Shown here: piece after piece, positions 58,131 to 64,000 of the stretch
Layout of the letters: every line of letters begins with the position of its first letter
How positions within the stretch are numbered: position 1 is the first letter of the stretch
Assembly (NCBI GenBank): GCA_027257055.1
Contig: JAPVLO010000083.1
Coordinates: 6,246,001-6,310,000 of the forward strand
Length of the DNA stretch: 64,000 bases
Source of the DNA: Cephalopachus bancanus
Taxonomy: Eukaryota > Chordata > Mammalia > Primates > Tarsiidae
Direction of reading: 5' to 3'
Translations under genes and position numbers: made by a program
The notes under the pieces: model-generated
The model's database searches: none
What the model saw: the letters and a program-made list of their open reading frames with translations, nothing else
What the model was told of the DNA's origin: nothing

Positions 58131-59888
58131 TTTGTATTATTTTATTTTTATTTTAAAGATGTGGGGTATGATTGAAGTTAGGTACATAAGTGATCATTGT
58201 ACAGGTGAAGTTTGGGCCTCCCATTGGTCCTTACTTTGCCTGGTTTGGGATCAGGTTTCCTTATTAATGTTATGTAGCTGCCTTCCCTGTCTCCCCTGGC
58301 AATGACCCGTTACTGCCAATCTCTTTCAAGTTGTATTGTGATAAAAGTTCAGGGTTCCTTATGAGTGAGACCATGTGATACTCAGTTCTTTGTTTCTTTG
58401 ATAGATCACTGAGCATGATAGACTCTAAATCCATCCAAGTTGCTGTGAATTCCATAATTTTGTCCTTCTTTATGGCTGCATAATATTGCATTGTGTATAT
58501 CTATAATTTTTTTTTATCCAGTCCACATTCGATGGTTAGCAGGGTTGGTTTCATGTCTTTGCTATTGTGAATAGTGCTGCAATAAACATGCATGCAAAGA
58601 TATGTTTTTGAAGAATGATTTGAGTTCCTCTAGGTATATACTAGAAAGCATTGCTGGGTCATATAGAAGGTCAATATTTAGATCTTTTAGAAATCACCAC
58701 ATCATTTTCAACAGAGGTTGTACTAGTTTACACTCCCACCAACATTGTAAAGTATTCCCTCTTCTCCACATCCTCTCCAGTATATGTTTGTTTGTTTGGG
58801 TTTTTTTTGAGTTATTAAAGATGGCCATCCTGACTAGAGTTAAGTGGTATCTTAGTGAGATTTTGATTTGCATTTCTTTGATGATTAGTGAGGCTGAGCA
58901 ACTTTTCATGTATCTGTTGGTGTCTCATATGTCTTCTTTAAGTGTCTATTCTTATATTTTGCCCACTCTTTAATAAGACTGCTTGTTTTTTTTCCTTTCA
59001 GCATGGTTGATTCCTTGTAGATCCTGGATGTTAGGCCTTTGTCAGATATACAGTTGGAAATTTTTTTTTCCCATTCTATGAGCTGTCTCCCCATTCTCTT
59101 AATGTTTTCTTCTACTTTGCAGAAGTTTTTCAGTTTGATGAGGTCCCACTTGTCTATCTTATTCCTTATGGCTTGGGCTTTTGGAGTTTTGATAAGGAAT
59201 TGATTGCTTATTCCAATTTCCATAAAGTATCCCCTGCATTTTCTAAGATTCTTATAGTTTGAGGTTTAACGTTAAGATCTCTGATTCATTTAGAGTTGAT
59301 TTTTGTGTACAGTGATATGTGGGGGTCCTGTTACATTCTTCTGCATGTGGTCAGTCAGTTTTCCCAGCACCATTTACTGAATAGGCTCTTCTCTCCCCAG
59401 TGGTTGTTGGTGGAGGCTTTGTTGAAGATGAATTGGATGAGAAATTGAGGTGCTCTTCTGTAATCTCTATCTTGTTACAATGGTCTGTATGTTTGTTCTT
59501 GTACCAATACCAGGGTGTTTTGATTATCGCAACCTTATAATAAAGTTTAAAGTCCAGAAATGTGATAATTCCCACTTTGTTCCTTTTGCTTAGCATTATT
59601 TTTTCTATTTGTGGTTGTTTATGTTTCCATATGAATTTCTGAATTGTCATTTTCTGGTCTAAGAAGAATGATGCTGGTAATTTAATGGATATTGCCTTGA
59701 ATCTATAGATTGCCTTGGGTAGGATGGACATCTTAACAGTGTTGATTCTTCTAATTCATGAGCATGGAATATTTTCTCATTTGTTTGTATTTTCTATGAC
59801 TTGTTTGAGCAGTGTTTTGTAGTTTTGTAGTTTTTATTGTAAAGATCTTCCACTTCTCTGGTTAGGAAGATGCCTAGGTATTTCATTT

Positions 59889-59892
59889 GTGT

Positions 59893-59943
<51 letters not shown>
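59889..59943. repeat. (GT)n microsatellite
   Basis: About 55 bases of GT with one GAG interruption near its start, inside ORF2 of L1-C. Confidence 0.97.
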
Positions 59944-59944
<1 letters not shown>

Positions 59945-61205
59945 TTATTGTGAATGGGATTGTGCTTTTTAATTTGGTTCTCTGCCTGTTTATTGTTGGT
60001 AAATAAAATGTGACTGCCTTTTCCATGTTTATTTTGTACCCTGAGTCTTGGTCAAAGTCCTTTATCAGTACAAGGAGATTTTTTTACAGATTCACTTGGG
60101 TTTTTAAGGTATATGATCATATTATCAACCAAGAGGGAAAAATTAACTTCCTCTATTCCTATGTGCATATTCCTGATTTTCTTTTCTTGTCTGATTGTTT
60201 GGCTAGAACTTCCTACACTATGTCGGACAGGAAGGCAAGAGTGAACAACCTTGTCTTGTTCCAGATATCAGGGAAAATGTTTCCAATTTCTGTCCATTTA
60301 GCAATATGTTTTCTGTGGACTTATCATAGATGGCTCTAACTATTTTGAGGTATGTTCTCTCTATGCCTAGATGTTCAAGAGCTTTCATCCAGAAGAGATG
60401 CTAGATTTTATAGAAAGCTTTTTTCTTCATCTAATGATATAATCATGTGGTTCTTGTCTTACATCTGCTGATGTATTGAATTACATTTATGGTCTTCTCG
60501 ATGTTGAATCAACTCTGCATCCTGGGGATGAATCTTACTTGGCCATGGTGAATAATTTTTGAGATGTTTGTTGGATCTTATTTCCTAGAATCTTGTTGAG
60601 AATTTTTGCATCTATGTTTATCTGGGATATTGGCCTGTAGTTCTCTTTATTTGTAGGATTTTTACCCAGTTTGGGTATCAGTGTGGCGTTTGCTCTATAA
60701 AATGATTTGGAGAGAGTTCTGTCTTTCTCGATTGCCTGGATATTTTAAATAGGATTGATGTTAGCTCCTTCTTGTATGTTTTGCAGAATTCCACTGGGAA
60801 GTCATCTGGTCCAGGGTTTTTTGTTTTGTTTTCTTTTTTAATCTTGGGAGGTTGTGTGATGCCAAAAATTTTCCATTTCATTTATGTTTTTGAGTGTGTT
60901 TCCATACAAGTGTGTATACTCATCTCTAATTATCTTTTGCATTTCTTCAAGATTAGATGTGACTTAAAATTTTATGTTTCTGTTAGTGTTTATTTAGGCT
61001 TTTTCTGTTTTTTTCTTGGTCAGTCTGGCTAGGGGTCCATCAACCTCTTTTATCATGTCAAAGAACCAACTTTTTTTCCATTGTTTTTTTCTATAATAAT
61101 TTTGTCTTCCAAGTCCTGTATTTGAACTTTTACTTTGGTGATCTGGATTCTTCTGCTGAAGTAAGAGTTTATTCCACTATGGTCTGAGAAGGTGTGTGAC
61201 AGTAT

Positions 61206-61515
61206 GTTTTTTTGTTTTTTTTTTTTTTTTTGAGTTGAAGTCTCATTCTGTTACCCAGACTGGAGTGCAGTGGCACGCTTTCAGCCACTGCAGTTTCAAC
61301 CAGCTGGGCTCTGGCGATACTTCCACTTCAGTCTTCCAAGTAGCCAGAACTACAGGCGTGTGCTATCATGCCCGGCTAATTTTTTTTTTATTTGTTGTAG
61401 AGATGAGATTTCGCCAAGTTGCCCAGGTGGGTCTCAAACCCGCAGTCTCAGGCAATCCACTCACCTCGGCCTCCCAAAGTGCTGGTATTACAGGCTGAGC
61501 CACCGAGCCCAGCCA
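61206..61515 (-). mobile_element. Alu, full-length dimer, antisense, in L1-C
   Basis: A T-rich tail (with one G), 'GAGTTGAAGTCTCATTCTGT', right arm, linker 'TTTTTTATTTGTTGTAGAG', left arm ending 'GAGCCACCGAGCCCAGCC'. A short target duplication, ACAGTAT, lies at 61199-61205 and 61516-61522. L1 ORF2 text continues on both sides. Confidence 0.93.
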
Positions 61516-62322
61516 ACAGTATTTCAATCTTGTGAAGTTTGTGAATAATTTGTGGCTGAGAATGTGGTTGATCTTGGAATATGTTCCCTGTGGTGATAAG
61601 TTGAATTCAGATGATGTAGTTGCTGGGTGGAATATTCTGGAGGTATCTGTTAAGTCCATTTGGTCAAGCATTAAGTTGAAGTTCCAGATCCTCTTATTGA
61701 TTTTTTGCTTCAGTGATCTATCTAGGGTTGCTAGTGGGGTATTTAAGTCTCCAGTTATGATAGTGTTAGAGTCAATCCTCTTTTTTAAGTTTACTTAGTA
61801 GTTGCTTTATAAATCCTGGTGCTCCTGTGTTGGTTGCATATATGTTTCAGATGGAAGTTTCTTGTTGATGTATTGAGCCTTTTGTCATACGTAGTGTCCT
61901 TCTGTATCTTCCTTAGGTTTTGATAGCTTAAAAGCTATTTTTTTCTGTTGTTAAAATCATGACTCCTGCCTTTTTGTGTGTTTTGTTCACCTGAAAGTTT
62001 ATTCTCTGTCCTCTAAGTCTTTGAGTGTCCTTTGTCATGAAGTGTGTTTCCCGGTGGCAGTATATTTTGGGGTTGTACTTTTTTATTCATTTGGCTGTTC
62101 TGTCTTTCAGTTGGCTGTTCTTTCTTTAGTCCATTCTCATTCAGGCTGACTATTGAAATGTGAGAGTCTGTCCCTGTCATAATGCTCTTATAAGGCTGTT
62201 TTGTTTTCTTTTAACTTTTGCATTAACATGTGTGTGTGCTTTCATTTTTGTGGGTGTGTTGTGTGCGCTGTTGCTTCCGTGTTTGTTTGTGATCTTGTAA
62301 AGTGTATGGTCTTTCTTTTGTT

Positions 62323-62324
<2 letters not shown>

Positions 62325-62419
<95 letters not shown>
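62325..62419. repeat. (GT)n microsatellite, about 95 bp
   Basis: Long GT tract with a single GTTTGTATG interruption near 62363-62371, in the inter-ORF region of L1-C. It is the longest simple repeat in the window and produces the CVCVCV and THTHTH frames on both strands. Confidence 0.97.
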
Positions 62420-62420
<1 letters not shown>

Positions 62421-62736
62421 AGTTCCTTTTTAGGTATTTCTTGTAGAGCTGTTCTGGAGGCAGCACATTCTCTTAGGGAGTGGATGTCTGGGAAGGATTT
62501 TACTTCCCCATCACTGATGAAACTTCCTTTGGCTTAATAGAAAATTCTTGGCTGAAATTGTTTATCTTTGACAACATTAAATATTGAGGTCCAATCTTTT
62601 CTGACCTTTAGTGTTTCTGCAGAAGTCTGGAGTGATTCTGATTGGTCTTCCTCAGTAGGTAGATTGCTCTTTTTTCCTTGCTGACTTTAGAACTTTTTCT
62701 TTTATACCTATTTTGCATAGGCAAATTATTATGTGT

Positions 62737-63260
62737 CTAGGGGTTGGTCATCTCATAAGATGTCTTGTAGTGTTTCTCTGAATCTCTTGTAATTGTATAG
62801 TTGTGTCTCTGACAGATGAGAAAAGTTTTCTTGAATGACCTTATGGGATGCTTGTCCCAAGGTGTTTTCTGTTTCTCTTTTACTTCAGGTTTGAAATCAG
62901 ATGTAGGCTTGGCTTCTTGATAAAACTGCACATTTATTGGAATGTTTCTTCTTTCTTCTTGTTTTTTTCCTTTATTTTTAATAGATTGTGTTAACTTCAT
63001 ATTTTCATCTTCCAGCTCTGAGATTCTTTCTTCTGCTTGATAATTTCTGCTTCCCATGCTTGTCAGTTTGTTATTTATTTATTGGATGGATTTCTTTATT
63101 TCCATCATTTCTAAATACACTTTCTTGAGTCTGTCCAGCTCCGATGCAATTTCCTTTAGTTTTAGTGCTTGCATTTCTTGGTTGTTATTCATTCTATCCA
63201 TTGATTCTCTGATCTTTGTACGTATTTTCTGGGTACAGTCTTTCTTGGAGATGGCCTCAT
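62737..63260 (-). pseudogene. L1 ORF1 (RNA-binding protein), broken, in L1-C
   Basis: The minus frame 62737-63057 contains the coiled-coil end QAEERISELEDENMKLTQSI, then a degraded RRM region. Upstream (63060-63260) coiled-coil-like sequence continues after a stop. The NL-LIG-PE motif seen in L1-A and L1-B is not intact here. Confidence 0.82.
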
Positions 63261-63299
63261 TGTTTGTGCTCCAGTAGCTTTTCCTTCAGGCACTGGCTC

Positions 63300-64000
63300 T
63301 TTATTGGGACTCTGAGGATTACCAGTAATTATTCACTGTTTTTTTTGTTGTTGTTGTTTTCATTTGTAGAAGTTCCCTTATCTTTCTCTTTAATTCCATT
63401 GCTCAGTGGGAAATGGAGAAACAATCATTTCTGATATTTGCTCTACTTTCTGTCCTTCCCTGAGGCAAGCCTATGGGAGTGTTCAATTATGAAACAGGGC
63501 TTGGGGTGGGGCATTGTGGTATCTCTTTACAATTTGAGCACTTACTAAGGGGAGTCTCTGCAAAGATTCAGAACATACTGATGGACCACAATGCTTGTTA
63601 TCTGGTTGATAGGCCACCCGGGACTCACTAGCTATCTCCATACACTTCAACCTTACCATAGGTACACCTGTGTAGCCCCTGAGTCCAAGATAGAGTATAA
63701 AGAGAAAAAGAGATTTAAAAAGGGGGAAAAGAAGAAAGAGAAAAAGAAAACAAAGAAAGAACAAAGAGAAAAAAAGAGGAAAGAAAAGAGAGAATCAACC
63801 AACAAAGCAAATAAACAAGAGAAACAAATAAAAAACAAAACTAAAACAGAAAAGAGTGAAAGAGAAAAAAATCAAAACACAAAAAAACACTGGTAGAGTC
63901 CGCTTTGAGGGAGAGGTCCCTCTTGTGGTGGGTTCTGTGACTTCAGGTCTGTTACTGCAGCTTCCTTCTTCACTGTTTAAACTTGAGATGTTAGCATCTG
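63300..64000 (-). promoter_or_regulatory. L1-C 5' UTR, partial
   Basis: Homologous in layout to the 5' UTR of L1-A: GAAACAGGGCTTGGGGTGGG, a block corresponding to the duplicated 222-bp unit but diverged, then a purine-rich tract on the plus strand (63690-63890, AAAGAGAAAAAGAAAACAAA-like), then GC-richer sequence with 'CTTCAGGTCTGTTACTGCAG'. The 5' end lies outside the window. The 101-codon lysine-rich plus frame here is a composition artefact. Confidence 0.65.

Larger units (their letters stand above)
58270..62180 (-). pseudogene. L1 ORF2 (endonuclease/reverse transcriptase), broken, in L1-C
   Basis: The start at 62180 reads MTGTDSHISIVSLNENGL. Around 61185 the endonuclease motif TFSDHSGI keeps the catalytic Asp and His, but an Alu (61206-61515) is inserted just upstream of it in the gene. 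Near 60115 the RT box reads FSLLVDNMIIYL: the second Asp of the catalytic pair is Asn, so RT activity is lost. The C-terminal frame 58270-58491 shows MQYYAAIKKDKIMEFTATWM. A GT repeat (59889-59943) and several stops also break the frame. Confidence 0.9.
58135..64000 (-). mobile_element. L1 LINE, near full-length, antisense (L1-C), running off the window
   Basis: From low to high coordinates: A-rich tail remnant (TTATTTTATTTTTATTTT), 3' UTR (AAAGATGTGGGGTATGATTG), ORF2 (about 58270-62180), ORF1 (about 62737-63260) and the 5' UTR from about 63300, which continues beyond the end. Its 3' end and 5' UTR text (GAAACAGGGCTTGGGGTGGG at about 63491, also at 29560 in L1-A) show it belongs to the same family as L1-A. 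It carries two GT microsatellites and an Alu. Both ORFs are broken. Confidence 0.9.

Noticed and set aside
62201..62537. Cys-Val repeat protein frames
   Set aside because: Translation of a GT microsatellite.
63591..63896. 101-codon Lys-rich frame, possible nuclear protein
   Set aside because: Translation of the purine-rich tract in the L1-C 5' UTR.

Overview
The window reads as AT-rich, gene-poor primate nuclear DNA, probably intergenic or deep intronic. No long open reading frame for a cellular protein, rRNA, tRNA or CRISPR array is visible, and none of the open frames longer than about 100 codons is a host gene; nearly all of them lie in retrotransposons. The clade call rests on dimeric 7SL-derived Alu elements (left arm, A-rich linker, right arm, oligo-A tail, 12-14 bp target duplications), which are restricted to primates. 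Their shared variants (a left arm beginning near GCCGGGCTCGGTGGCTCAG, a linker CAATAAATCAAAAAATCAG, a right arm ending GAGACTCCAACTC) do not match the human, lemur or galago Alu consensus as I remember them. By elimination I suspect a tarsier, but this is inference.

Layout. 1-23.3 kb: mostly unassigned AT-rich DNA with old repeats (MaLR LTRs, a MER1-like hAT element with its 8-bp target duplication, MIR, L2, a 5'-truncated L1), three younger Alus including a three-arm Alu inserted in an LTR, and an 83-bp retroposed tail of an LTR-type transcript. 23.3-31 kb: an internally deleted mariner, then a near full-length antisense L1 (L1-A) whose 5' UTR carries a duplicated block. 31-38.3 kb: nested old antisense L1M and L1MA-like elements with Alus. 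39-47.4 kb: a second near full-length L1 (L1-B, plus strand), itself hit by a 3' L1 fragment, a second deleted mariner and a solo Alu right arm. 47.4-49.6 kb: unassigned DNA with a striking 81-bp inverted repeat, a perfect 16-bp hairpin and a candidate exon. 49.6-58.1 kb: two shrunken old L1M elements (plus strand) and two LTR-like blocks. 58.1-64 kb: a third antisense L1 (L1-C) that runs off the window end.

All three young L1s are dead: their ORFs are broken by stops and frameshifts, and the endonuclease or reverse transcriptase motifs are damaged in different ways. The nesting gives a relative order: L1M, then L1MA-like, then the L1-A/B/C family, then mariner and Alu. I found no convincing new biological system. 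The items most worth checking are the inverted repeat at 47.7-48.5 kb, the common internal deletion of the two mariners, the 5' UTR duplication of L1-A, and the candidate exon at 49.1 kb.
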